64,000 nt of DNA from positions 682,001 to 746,000 of the forward strand of contig CAVSKX010000002.1 of assembly GCA_963728765.1 (NCBI GenBank). Reading direction: 5' to 3'. Within the stretch, counting starts at the first letter, position 1. Each line of letters opens with the position of its first letter. The position numbers and the translations under genes were made by a program. The stretch comes from AC-32 sp963728765. Lineage in GTDB: Bacteria > Actinomycetota > Thermoleophilia > Gaiellales > Gaiellaceae. The notes beneath the pieces were generated by a model, which was given only the letters and a program-made list of their open reading frames with translations, ran no database searches and was not told where the DNA came from. Shown one piece after another: positions 51,032-60,633 of this stretch.

Positions 51032-51283
51032 CTAGACGCCTTTGCGACATGTCTCCTGCGGCTCGGCCCGTGTGCTCCGCAGAACGCCCCAGCCATCTAA
51101 GTTCTGCGATGCACTCAAATGGCGGGCGCTCGTGTACGAAATCTCGGTGAGGACGAAGGCCTTGAGGTCGTGGGTCACGGTCGGGTCCGACTCGACGGTT
51201 CCGCGTACCTCGGTGCTCCACTTGAGTAGTTGGGCCAGCGTCTGTGGCCTGGCTAAGAGGCGCTCTGAGTGAGGCACGTCCAC
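51032..51283 (-). CDS. Possible small protein or C-terminal fragment
   Basis: 83 residues from ATG 51283 (MDVPHSERLLARPQTLAQLL, KWSTEVRGTVESDPTVTHDL, KAFVLTEISYTSARHLSAS). The text is protein-like, but there is no clear ribosome binding site and no family. It could be the tail of a decayed gene between 50884 and 51429. No other gene is visible there. Confidence 0.35.
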   Translation of the reverse strand: MDVPHSERLLARPQTLAQLLKWSTEVRGTVESDPTVTHDLKAFVLTEISYTSARHLSASQNLDGWGVLRSTRAEPQETCRKGV

Positions 51284-51429
51284 ACCGTCCAGGGCTCCCG
51301 AAGTTCAGCACCCGCTTCACTGACGCCACCGCCAGCGACCCCCAACCCTGCAAGGGCGACTCCGGCATCCGGGGAATCTCCGACGTAGGCGCAGAGGCCT
51401 GATGTGAACGGCGGCATTCCGGCCTGCGA

Positions 51430-52488
51430 CTAGGACGCTGCGCTGCGGTAGGCATCGGCCAAGGCGCCGAGTAGCTCTTCCGACACGGCTTTGACGGTGG
51501 TTCCTTGGCCCACGTTCGCCGGCGCGATGATCGCCTCAATCTGGCTGATGGATTGTGGCGCTCGCCGCTCGAACACGTCCGCCAGAAAGAGATCGAAGAG
51601 AAGCTCTCCTCATTCCAGACCGTGATGAGGCCTGGGTCGTCGCTAAGTAGGTATGGCAGTAGGGTCGTCCTTCCGGTGGAGCCGCGAAAGGCAAGCAGTC
51701 GTATGACCCCTTCGGCCTCGAGGTCGCGAGCCCACTGATAGAGGAGGCGAAGAAGCGGCTGTGCGTCCGCAGCTGACTTCGCGATACCGGTTTCGAACTC
51801 CTCCGGAGGGATCAGGTGTCCCTGCTTGGACTGGGGCCGCGGAGTCGCCTCGAGTGAATCTGACCGCACGGCGTCGACGCGCTGTGGCACCAGGACTCGC
51901 GATCCGTTGACATCGAAGGCGCTGAGGGTGATGAGGTCGATGACAAGCCCCGGGGCGATCGACTCGAGATATCCGACGAGACGTACGAGCTCCGGGGGCG
52001 CGTCATCGAGGACGAGTACGAGGCGGAAGCAACCTTGCGCGAGGCTCTCCTCGAGTCCCGCTGCGAATGCAGCCTCATCGTAGGAGCCTTCCTTGTCTTG
52101 GGAAGCGACGAGATTCCCGATCGTCGAGGCTTTTTTTCTTCCGGAGGCTGCTGCGAAGCACCTCGCTCTCAAGGACGTCGGGAGAAGTTCCTTTCATGAA
52201 AGCCGCGTAAGCGAGGATCTGTGCCACAACCGCTCTCCGTGCCTCGGCGTTGCTTGCAAGCTTGACTTCGATCACGACCATTCGGCCGTTCGGTTCAACG
52301 GCAAGGAGATCGGCGTAGCCCCCACCGAGCGGGACTTCCGAACCCAGAATCACGAGCCAGGGCGATCCGGCCAGCGGGAGGAGTTCCGGGGTTTGTTCGA
52401 CGAGCCGATGGAGCGTCTGCTCGTCTGGGAAACCAACTGGAGGCAGCAGGCGCCATCCCTCGCTGTCCGAGGCCCAGATTGAGGTCAC
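51430..52488 (-). pseudogene. PD-(D/E)xK nuclease-like protein with two frameshifts
   Basis: From GTG 52488 (TTG 52491 also possible) the first frame gives a nuclease core: GGGYADLLAVEPNGRMVVIE followed by VKLASNAEARRAVVAQILAY, with D, E-V-K and an alpha-helix as in PD-(D/E)xK enzymes. At a run of seven A (about 52130-52137) the frame shifts by +1 and continues ASTIGNLVASQDKEGSYDEA to LLSDDPGLITVWNEES. Near 51605 it shifts again (LFDLFLADVFERRAPQSISQ) and ends LLGALADAYRSAAS at 51430. Restored length is about 350 residues. The A7 run makes a sequencing slip likely for the first break. Confidence 0.7.
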
Positions 52489-53287
52489 CAAGCAACTATT
52501 ACGCGGGGCACCGTGGCGGGCAAGACTGCCTCTCACAGAGCTCGAATGAAGTGAGTGGGAACCGACCCCCAACCCCGAGCTGAGACTCAACAGGTCAGAA
52601 GCAGGAACCGAAACAGTCTCGAGCTGCGTGAACGCTGCTTAGGACTGTTCAACCCGAGTCTTGTTGGCCTCAAAATTGTCGCGGCGACACCGACACATCA
52701 CATCGCAATGTGATCCGGCGGCCAGCCGGCAGCCAAAGCCGACCGAGGGCTCGTGTCAAGAGCGCGTCAAGCCTTCTGGTCTCACGTCCGACCCTTCATC
52801 GAGTCCACGCTACGTGCGGGAATCGAGTCAGGCGCCGCCGACCCGAGTCTCTGCTCCCCGGCAGACGACACTCGCTGACGATGACAGTGAGTGCCGGAAT
52901 GTCACCCGCAGCGCATCCCGCCGACATTCGTGCGCGCGTGGCGCGGAGCACGTTCGGCACGCTCCTCGCAGCCGAGACCCTCTCGCTCTAGCAACTCTGG
53001 GGGTGCCGGAGCGAACGGAGCGCTGCTCGACCAAATGACTCCGAGGGCTGGACCCGACCCGGGAGCAGCGGGTTTCGTAACGTGGGGTACAACCTCGGGC
53101 CGGACGCGACGGAGCTAGGCGGAGAGGAACCTGACGACGACGAGTCTGAATCCTGAAACGGCCTGGATGCCCGCTCTAGGCGAACATGGTTCGGAACGCG
53201 ACCGCCAGGCCCTGGTCACATTGTCGCGCACGGTCGCGGCCCTTTGCTGGAGCCACCTGACACCGGCCATGGCGCCGAGGGCAGCGA
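52489..53287. other. Intergenic region without recognisable genes
   Basis: An 11-bp-period TCAAG pair at 52756 is the only feature I can support. Short open frames here lack protein character. Confidence 0.45.
52756..52771. repeat. 11-bp-period TCAAG pair
   Basis: TCAAG at 52756-52760 and 52767-52771. Confidence 0.5.
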
Positions 53288-53607
53288 ATGAACGTCGTTT
53301 GTGCCGCGATGACGTGGCTTTCGTCTAGCACAGGGTTGCTTAGTAACTCGATACTTCGAACCAGCCTGACAGCTCGGCATGACTGCGAGATCGCCACGCC
53401 GATGACCCGCAACGAGGACGTCGATCCGCAAATGATCGAGCGGCCATGCGTGCCCGTCGGCCGGCCCGGCGATGCGCGGGAGGTCGCCTCCCTGATCGCC
53501 TGGCTCTGCAGCGACCACACCGGTTCGTGACGGGTTCGTCGTTCGTGGTCGATGGCGGGCTCCTGCTGGTGGCCGCGTCGAGCAACGAAGAGGGGGCTGA
53601 CGAGTAG
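53288..53607 (+). pseudogene. C-terminal remnant of a short-chain dehydrogenase/reductase
   Basis: The frame ending at 53530 contains PVGRPGDAREVASLIAWLCS, the conserved late segment of SDR enzymes. The next frame continues FVTGSSFVVDGGLLL to a stop at 53607, the classical SDR C-terminal strand. One frameshift separates them at about 53525. The Rossmann glycine motif and the YxxxK catalytic part are absent. It is a fragment of what was probably a backbone or catabolic gene, now between accessory genes. Confidence 0.65.
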
Positions 53608-53674
53608 TCGCCTAGTAACGAGCCAGGAACGGCGGCGACTTCGATGGACGCCTCGGAGCCAGCCTCCTCTGTGG

Positions 53675-54625
53675 CTATGCGGGTACCTCGGCCTCCCCCG
53701 CTTCCGAAGGCTCGATCCCGAAGAGTGCCCCAAGCTCGATTAGCTCTTCGGGGCTCGAGGCACCATTCGCTTCCAGCTTCTCAGCGACCTTTTCTCTCAG
53801 ATGCTTCATTTCGTCCTCGCGCCCTTCGTCATCCAGCGCGTCTGGGTGCTGGCGAGCGAGCTCCACAAACCATCCGACGACGGACCACTGATCGCGCGCC
53901 AGAAAGCGCTCGATGACGTTCGGCAGCTTTGCGTGAGAACGGAAGCCCGACTCACCTGCGAGAAAGTCACCGTACGTCTCAACGAGCTGTCCACTGACTT
54001 GACCATCTCGACCCTCCAGTTCGGCGCACAGCTGGCTAGCTAAAACGCGCCGCGATGAAGCGGTGAGTAAGCGCGTCAATCGCTTGAACGTGCTCCCATC
54101 GGGCTTCCAGACTTCAGAATCGTCCGCGAGCTGCTGAAAGTGGGCGTGAATCGCATCCTGGAGACCGGATGGACTCTTCGGAGCGACAGGGGTCGACGCG
54201 AGCTTGAGCGCAAGTCCAAGAAGGGGCTCGGTGGTATCGGACTTCATCGCCTCCTCCCACGCTTCCGGCGATGCTGCTGACAGAACGTCCGCTGCTGCCT
54301 TCTCGACGTCGCTTACGTAGGGAGCGGATTCGTCGGACTCTGAAGCATTAATTGCGTCGAGCGCGACGTCCGGCTCAGTCATCTTCGCAAGGATGGTCGC
54401 TCTCGCAGAGTCGCGGTCGAGGAGGCGACGGACGTGCCTCAAGAAGTGTTCGCGGTCAAGCAAGCCCCGGACGTACGACCAATTTTGAAGCAGCTGTCCC
54501 TCCGTGGTAACGAACGTGTCGGATTCCGCCAACGAACGGAGCTGCTGATCCGCCCACGGCGCCGCGCCGGGCCCTTTGCGAATCCGCGCAACGAGAACGA
54601 ATGCTTCGCGGCGGTGCTGTTGCAA
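53675..54625 (-). CDS. KAP-family NTPase, C-terminal part (after frameshift)
   Basis: The sensible reading starts just upstream of 54625 (VRAITAQLEWLQQHRREAFV) and continues to GIEPSEAGEAEVPA at 53675. It is helical throughout (ATILAKMTEPDVALDAINAS, LLDREHFLRHVRRLLDRDSA), without catalytic motifs. It continues the KAP ATPase at 54439-57075 after a one-base shift near 54650-54660. KAP proteins often carry long helical C-terminal regions. The stop lies 68 bases beyond the SDR remnant on the opposite strand. Confidence 0.7.
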   Translation of the reverse strand: MQQHRREAFVLVARIRKGPGAAPWADQQLRSLAESDTFVTTEGQLLQNWSYVRGLLDREHFLRHVRRLLDRDSARATILAKMTEPDVALDAINASESDESAPYVSDVEKAAADVLSAASPEAWEEAMKSDTTEPLLGLALKLASTPVAPKSPSGLQDAIHAHFQQLADDSEVWKPDGSTFKRLTRLLTASSRRVLASQLCAELEGRDGQVSGQLVETYGDFLAGESGFRSHAKLPNVIERFLARDQWSVVGWFVELARQHPDALDDEGREDEMKHLREKVAEKLEANGASSPEELIELGALFGIEPSEAGEAEVPA

Positions 54626-57075
54626 CCACTCAAGCTGCGCCGTAATAGCTCGGACGGACTGAGGCCCGTAAGCGCCTGACGAAGTGTCGCAATGCCACTG
54701 GTCGATTGGCGGCTGTGGGCCGGCGGTTCGGGTAACTCCGGCCTCACTACCAGATGCAGCATCGATGCGGCTGCTGCTTCGGGGTACCAGCCGTTCGCGG
54801 TAGCGACGTAGACCAAATGCAGCAGCGTCCCATCGTCAGACGGAGCGGCGAGCGTGTCTTCGGCGTCAGCGGCGCGGCGGGCTCGGTCAAGCCAGTCCAG
54901 TAGCAGAGCGAGCTGCTCTTCGCTCGCAGGTTCGTTCGACCGCAACCACTCAGTCGTCTGTGACGCTAGCTCCGTCGCGTCGATTCGACCAGCCTTACGC
55001 CCCAGAAGCTCGACGGCGTTCGCCGATGCTTCGATACGGCCCGCCGCCGCTGCTTCTACTAGAGCGGTTGCCAACTCGGCTGGATCGGTGTCGACATCGA
55101 GTACGCGATGAGCGTTCGCGCGCTCGACCTGGCTACGTAGAAAGTCGAGCGAATCCACCACCGTCGCTGACGGCACGCTCAGGGTTACGCGCACGTCGCC
55201 ACCTGAGCGGCCGAGAACGTCGAGCTCATCGACTAGGCCAGCAACGCCCTCCAAGTATCCCCTGCCTTCCGTATCGCCCTCAACTGGGGCTGGAGCGACG
55301 CGTCGTAGGAACTCCGTCAACCGCTGGTCGTCCGCACCGCTGGCGCGATTGAGAAGAAACGCGAGACCGGCGCCGCTGTCACGTCCCTGGACATGCCATG
55401 TCTGTGTGTGCGCTGCTAGAGGATCGAGTACCGCCGACGCCCACTGCCTAACAGTCTCGACACCCAACGCACCCGAGCGGTCTAGGACTGCCACCGCGCG
55501 TGTCAGCTCGATTCCGCCATTAGCCGCGCGCGCCTCGAAGTCCGCCCGTTCAAGAGCATCTATGAAACCCGGGCGCTCGGCCAGGTTCTCTAGTCGACTG
55601 GGGTCACCCGCGGCAAACGCCTCTTCAAGTGCGGGTCCGAGGAGAAGCTGCTGCGCCAGGAGCTGAGTCGCGCCGAAGTGAAGTGCCGCGAGGTCTTCTC
55701 GAACGGATGCTTCAAACAGGTGCGCGAGCTTCGCGTGAGGAAGGGTTCCATCAAGTAGCGCCCGCGGCAAATCGGAACTGTCGCGCCGCAAGAGGACGTA
55801 ATAGGCGACATGCGCGAGCGGGACGTCGTCGCGCTGGAGGCAGATTGAGCCGACTTGGTTCGCGAATTGCTTCAGCTGCCGCGGCGTCGGAGCCTCAGCC
55901 GCGACGGCCCATTCTGGAACCGCGCCTGGATATAGACCTCGGAGGCGTACGACCGCCTCGAGGGTCGCATTTTCCTCGTCTGGCAATGCCTCCTGCAACA
56001 ACCGGAGTGCATATCTCCGCCAATCTGAGAGCACTAGCGGCGGCGCTGCGAAGCGGACGTGGAAGAGCTTGTCCAGGAATGCCGATGCCATGCTCAGCTG
56101 CGGCTCAGGCTGGTCCTCCGAGTTCCCGCCCGAAGCGGCCCAAAGTCGCTCGAGCCCTTCGGCGTCATACGGAATCAAGATCCAGACGCGCGGCCCCCAC
56201 TCACGGGCGTGGGTCGAGTCCACATCGAAGGTCTGCATCGTCGCCAGCACCTGGCGCGCATCAGTGGCGTCGACGCGATCAAGGTTGTCGAGAACCAAGA
56301 CGAGGCAACGAGCCTCCGTCACCGAGTCACTTAGAACGCGGGAGAAGATCTGCTCAAATTCGACCGAGGTCGGATCGCTGCTCTGCACACCCTCGGTTGT
56401 CGTTTCCGTCGATTGGTCACGTGCGAAAAAACTCGACGGGTTCAAGGTCGCTAACCGCGGCCAAAGCCGACTGCCGACGTGCTTCGCCATCCATAGTCCG
56501 AGGACGAGAAGAAGGGGTGCGACAAGCAGGACCGCGCCGAGCGCGATAAACGGACGATGGAGATGCGAGAAGTGGTTCGCGAAAAGCGCTGCGCCCAACG
56601 CGATGAGCACCGTCGCAGCGGCCGCGAGCTTTCCCTCAAGTGAAAGGGTTGATGACGAAGTGGTCTTGACGCGAGACGTCCGACCTGTCAGCTCGTCGGA
56701 TGCGCGCTTCGCCGACTCCGCACCGAGCCACTGCGCGGTCTCCAGCTCGCCGATGACCGTCTCCAGGAACGTCCGACGCAGCGGATCTCCTTGGTGCGCC
56801 CAGGCGTCGAAAACGAGGATTCGCGTCTCGCGTTCCGTCGCGAGCTTCCCGAGCTCATCAGTAAGCAAGCGAACGACCGTTGACTTTCCCGAGCCCCATT
56901 GACCCTCGAGTCCGATGACCTTCCCGCCATCCTCATTAGCGATCAGTTGCGCAATCGCCGAAGCAACGCGAGCATGCGCGCGGGCCTCGAACTCGTCCGT
57001 CGTGGCCGGTGCATCAGCGAGTAGCCGTACCCGATAACCCTCCCGCGCCTGCTCGCCCGCTGTCCCGTCAGTCAT
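54439..57075 (-). CDS. KAP-family P-loop NTPase with membrane segments (frameshifted)
   Basis: From ATG 57075. Walker A is at residues 55-67 (GLEGQWGSGKSTV). Two membrane helices sit between Walker A and B (about 150-166 AAAATVLIALGAALFAN and 177-196), the hallmark of KAP NTPases. Walker B is CLVLVLDNLDRVDATDARQV (257-276). A helical C-terminal region follows. About 54650 the frame is lost (after LRQALTGLSPS) and sense resumes in the preceding entry; restored length is about 1130 residues. KAP NTPases are predicted membrane-anchored signalling or defence ATPases, and the adjacent methylase/ATPase genes fit a defence role. Confidence 0.82.
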   Translation of the reverse strand: MTDGTAGEQAREGYRVRLLADAPATTDEFEARAHARVASAIAQLIANEDGGKVIGLEGQWGSGKSTVVRLLTDELGKLATERETRILVFDAWAHQGDPLRRTFLETVIGELETAQWLGAESAKRASDELTGRTSRVKTTSSSTLSLEGKLAAAATVLIALGAALFANHFSHLHRPFIALGAVLLVAPLLLVLGLWMAKHVGSRLWPRLATLNPSSFFARDQSTETTTEGVQSSDPTSVEFEQIFSRVLSDSVTEARCLVLVLDNLDRVDATDARQVLATMQTFDVDSTHAREWGPRVWILIPYDAEGLERLWAASGGNSEDQPEPQLSMASAFLDKLFHVRFAAPPLVLSDWRRYALRLLQEALPDEENATLEAVVRLRGLYPGAVPEWAVAAEAPTPRQLKQFANQVGSICLQRDDVPLAHVAYYVLLRRDSSDLPRALLDGTLPHAKLAHLFEASVREDLAALHFGATQLLAQQLLLGPALEEAFAAGDPSRLENLAERPGFIDALERADFEARAANGGIELTRAVAVLDRSGALGVETVRQWASAVLDPLAAHTQTWHVQGRDSGAGLAFLLNRASGADDQRLTEFLRRVAPAPVEGDTEGRGYLEGVAGLVDELDVLGRSGGDVRVTLSVPSATVVDSLDFLRSQVERANAHRVLDVDTDPAELATALVEAAAAGRIEASANAVELLGRKAGRIDATELASQTTEWLRSNEPASEEQLALLLDWLDRARRAADAEDTLAAPSDDGTLLHLVYVATANGWYPEAAAASMLHLVVRPELPEPPAHSRQSTSGIATLRQALTGLSPSELLRRSLSGCNSTAAKHSFSLRGFAKGPARRRGRISSSVRWRNPTRSLPRRDSCFKIGRTSGACLTANTS

Positions 57076-57376
57076 CGCCAGGGCAGGGTATGACGACGGG
57101 ATGACGGAAACAAGAATTTTGTTGCCCCCCGGTAACGCCAGGTCGGACGCGCGACCCCTTTGCTACCGATCGATTCCTGGCCTTCGCAAATCGCGTGCTG
57201 TGCTGTTCGCCGTCGCGCGCTCAGGATTCCAAAACACACACATGGTTGACGGCTGCTAAGACCTTCGTTCTGCTAGACGGTGAAGGCGCCGAGGCTCGAA
57301 CAAGACACGAAACTGCCTGAGCTCGTGGAGGCGGCTCGCACCGATCCTCAGGTGGAGCACGTGCTGATGCCGCTCA
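57076..57376. other. Intergenic gap
   Basis: No gene or signal I can support. It separates the KAP gene from the DUF499 gene on the same strand. Confidence 0.45.
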
Positions 57377-60300
57377 TCAGGCCTCCTCGAAGCCGTGCTG
57401 GTCGAACTTGAGCGTTCGCGCGTTTTCGGTGACCGTGCGGACGACCTCGTCGGAGGCGCCGTCTGGAATCTTCGCGTCGATCTCGAGCCGGATCTCGACG
57501 TCCGCCCCGAGAACGCTCGCGAGATGCTGGACCACCGCCTCCGCGATCTCGCCTGCGTCGCGTCCCATCCGAACTGGGTCGAGGTGGACTGAGCCGTAGA
57601 AGCGCTTCGGCTTCCCGTTCTCCTTCGAAACGGCGCTTCGGCTTCGTCCGTCTCTTCTTCATCCGTCTGCACGGCCTCTCGTTCGCCCGCGGGAACGACC
57701 GGGCGCTCCTGCTCCAGCTGTGCCGCGGCGACCGCCGGCTTCACGACAAGGCCCGTCGCGTCGCGGAGCACGATCTCCTCCAACACGCGTAAGCCGACGT
57801 AGCGCTGTTGGCTCTCGTCGTACGAGTCCGCGTACGCGAAGCCGTCCTGCTCCCAGGTCAACTGGCGCACCCCGTCGGCGACCGCCCCGCACAGAACGCT
57901 CGCGTCACGCAACCGCGGAAGGTAGAGGTACTGGGCGTAGTAGCTCCACAGGTCGCGAACAGCCACGTGATCGTCTCGCCATAGCGGGATGCCATCGAGG
58001 TTCATCCGCAGCAGGGCGCCGCCGAACGCGACGATCAGGCTGTCGTCCGAGCGCAGCCGCTTCGACGCCCGCATGGCAAGGGCGTCTGAGCCGCCGGCGC
58101 GCGTCGCCTCCCAGCGCACCTCGGGCTCGCCTGGCGCCGCCGATGGCACGAGCAGCCACTGGTACGCCTCGCCGATCCGTTGCTTCGCCGCGTCGTCCCA
58201 CTCGCCCAGCTGCGTCGCCACCTGCGAGCGCTGCACCGTGTCGAGGTTGAGCGCTTCCTGGTCGCGCTGGATCGACTTCCAGGCGAGGTAGCGTCCGGCC
58301 GCGTCACGTAGCTCCTCCAGTCGCGCCGTGTCCGGCTGCGAGGAAGACGAGCATGTTCCGGTTCAGCCGCGGCCCACCCGCGCGCTCGTCGAGGATGCGC
58401 TGCGCGAAATTCTTCGCCGGGCTCTCCTCCGTCTTCGACGAGTGCGAATGCTCCGGCCCAAGCACGACAAGCCGCGCTTCCGCTGCGTCCTCGACGTCGC
58501 CGGGCGAGGTCGGCGCCGGATGGACGCGCGCGAAGTCGCCGCGCTCGCGCTCGGCGAGCAGCCGCCTGCGGATCTCCTCGTCGACGTCCTCCGGCCGGAT
58601 GAGCGCGGCGCGGTCGGCCGCCAGTCGCGTGACGGTCTGCTGGAGCGAGTACCAGTAGCGGCCGCCGTCCGTGCTCAGGAAGAGCGCGCGGTTCGCCAGA
58701 TGCCGAAGCGCGTCGCCGAAAGTCGCCGGCGCCTCGCCCGGCTGCACGCAGCCGAGCTTGATCCGGCGGTCGTCGATGCCACGGTTCGCCGCCTCCGTAA
58801 CCGGCGCCGATCCCATGAAGACGGTCCGTGCGACCCGGCGCGCCGCCGAGTAGCGACCGAAGGTCGGGTTCTCGTTGTCGAGGTGGAGCGGCGTCGCGTT
58901 CTCGCCGTCGACATCCTTGGCGATCACCGGCACCCACGCCTCATCGAGGTAGTTCTTCAGCTCCGAGACGACCGGCCCCTCGCCGAGCGGCAGCGTCCCC
59001 GGCATGATCAGCAGGCTGCGGTCATCGCGCCGCCACAGCTCGTAGATCACGGTCGCCATCAGCCGAAGCACGCCGCGCGTCCGCTGGAAGCGCTCGAGCG
59101 TCGACCACTCGCCGTAGAGCCGGTCGAACAGCTCCGGGTGGATCGGATACGACGCCTTCAGGCGCCGCTCGTACTCGGCCTCGCCGCACTCCGACGGGAA
59201 GTCGCCCTTCTGCGAGCGGTACAGCTCGCCGAAGCGATGGATCACCGAGTCGCGCTCGCGCTCGTTCTCCGGCGCGACCGGCTCGAAGAGCCGCCGGCGC
59301 ACGATCTCGAAGCCCTCGTCTGCGGTCGCGGGAGTCCACGACGTCTCCATCCGACCGACGACGTTGAGGATCCGCGTCAGCGCCTGCCGACCGCCCTCGC
59401 CGCCGACCTCGATGTCCGAGGCCGGGATCGAGACAACCAGCATCGCGTTCGGCACCTCGCGCGCGGCGTCCGTGAGCGCCTGCGCGAACGAGAACTGCGC
59501 GTCGAACGAGCCGGCCGGAAGACCATCCTGCCCGTAGAGCTGGCGCGCGTAGGCGACCCACTCGTCGATCAGGATCAGGCACGGCGCAGCCGCGCGAAAC
59601 AGCTCGACGAGCGCATGACCAGGATTCGTGCCGGTCCGGTCGGCATCGGCGACGAGCGCGTAGCCGTCCTTGCCGCCGAGCTGCCAGGCGAGCTCGCCCC
59701 AGAGCGTCCGCACCTCGGTGCCGTCGTCCTTCCGGTGCGTCGTCCCGGGCTGGAGCTTGTGACCGACGAGCACGGCGATCTTGGCGGCCGGCGGCGGCTC
59801 GAGCCCGCCTCGGCGAGCATCTGCTCGACGCCCGGAAGCTGCGCCGGCGGATAGCCGCCGGCAAGGTGGTAGAGCGCGATCAGCGAGTGCGTCTTGCCGC
59901 CGCCGAAGTTCGTCTGCATCTCGACGATCGGGTCGCCGCCCTCGCCGCGCAGCCGCCGGACCGCGTTCAGCAGCAGGTTCCGCAGGCCCTCGGTGATGAA
60001 CGTGCGGCGGAAGAACTCGGCCGGGTCGTTGTACTCGGCGTCGCCTCGTCCGCGCCAGACCTGATGGAGGTCGGCGGCGAACTCGGCCTGCTGGTAGCGG
60101 CCGGACGCGACGTCGGGATGCGGCGTCACGACCTCGCGCCACGGCTTCAGACCCGCGACCGGCTCGCCTTCGGTCGCCGCGCGCGCCTGCCGCTTCCGGA
60201 CGCTCCGCTCCTCCTCGGCGAAGCGCGTCCGCAGGAGCTCCTGGCGCATCTTCTCGATCTCGCTCGCGTGCTCGCCCGCGTTGCACGCATTGAGGAGCAG

Positions 60301-60633
60301 CTGCGCAGTGTCGAGCGCGCGATAGGCCTGGTCTGTCGTGAACGTCTCGTTGTGAGCCCAGCGGTTGCGGATCTCCATCAGCTCGCTGACCCAGCTCCGC
60401 TCGCTGTGGCCGAGGACGTCGCCGAAGCCGCCGTCGCGCCAGAGGTGGATCATCGCCTTGAGCAGGAAGTAGCCATCCGCACGCGGGCTTGGCGGGACGC
60501 TCCCGTCGCGATTGACTGCCGCCGGCCAGTCGTCGCCGAAGCGCTGCGTCAGCTGCTTGTCGACGAACGGGCCGATCCCCGCGGCGACAAGCTCGATCGC
60601 GCGCTGGATGCGCTGGTTGTTCGTGACTGCCAC
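57377..60633 (-). pseudogene. Swt1-type HEPN plus DUF499 ATPase, several frameshifts
   Basis: Start GTG 60633, with GGAGGTG just upstream. Residues 1-115 are a Swt1-family HEPN domain with the R-x4-H motif RNRWAH (89-94). The DUF499 ATPase follows, with Walker A QTNFGGGKTHSLIALYHLAG (about 240-259). Sense changes frame near 59815 (to KIAVLVGHKLQPGTTHRKDD, LILIDEWVAYARQLYGQDGL), near 58335 (to KQRIGEAYQWLLVPSAA) and near 57605 (to IAEAVVQHLASVLGADVEIR), ending FDQHGFEEA. Restored length, about 1085 residues, equals the family's. DUF499 ATPases accompany DUF1156 methylases in phage-defence loci; the HEPN motif suggests RNase activity. Confidence 0.78.

Noticed and set aside
50970..51430. Continuation of the 52172 minus-strand frame to 50970 as one 400-residue protein
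   Set aside because: After about 51600 the text becomes Arg/Ser/Pro-rich nonsense. The sensible continuation is in another frame and stops at 51430.
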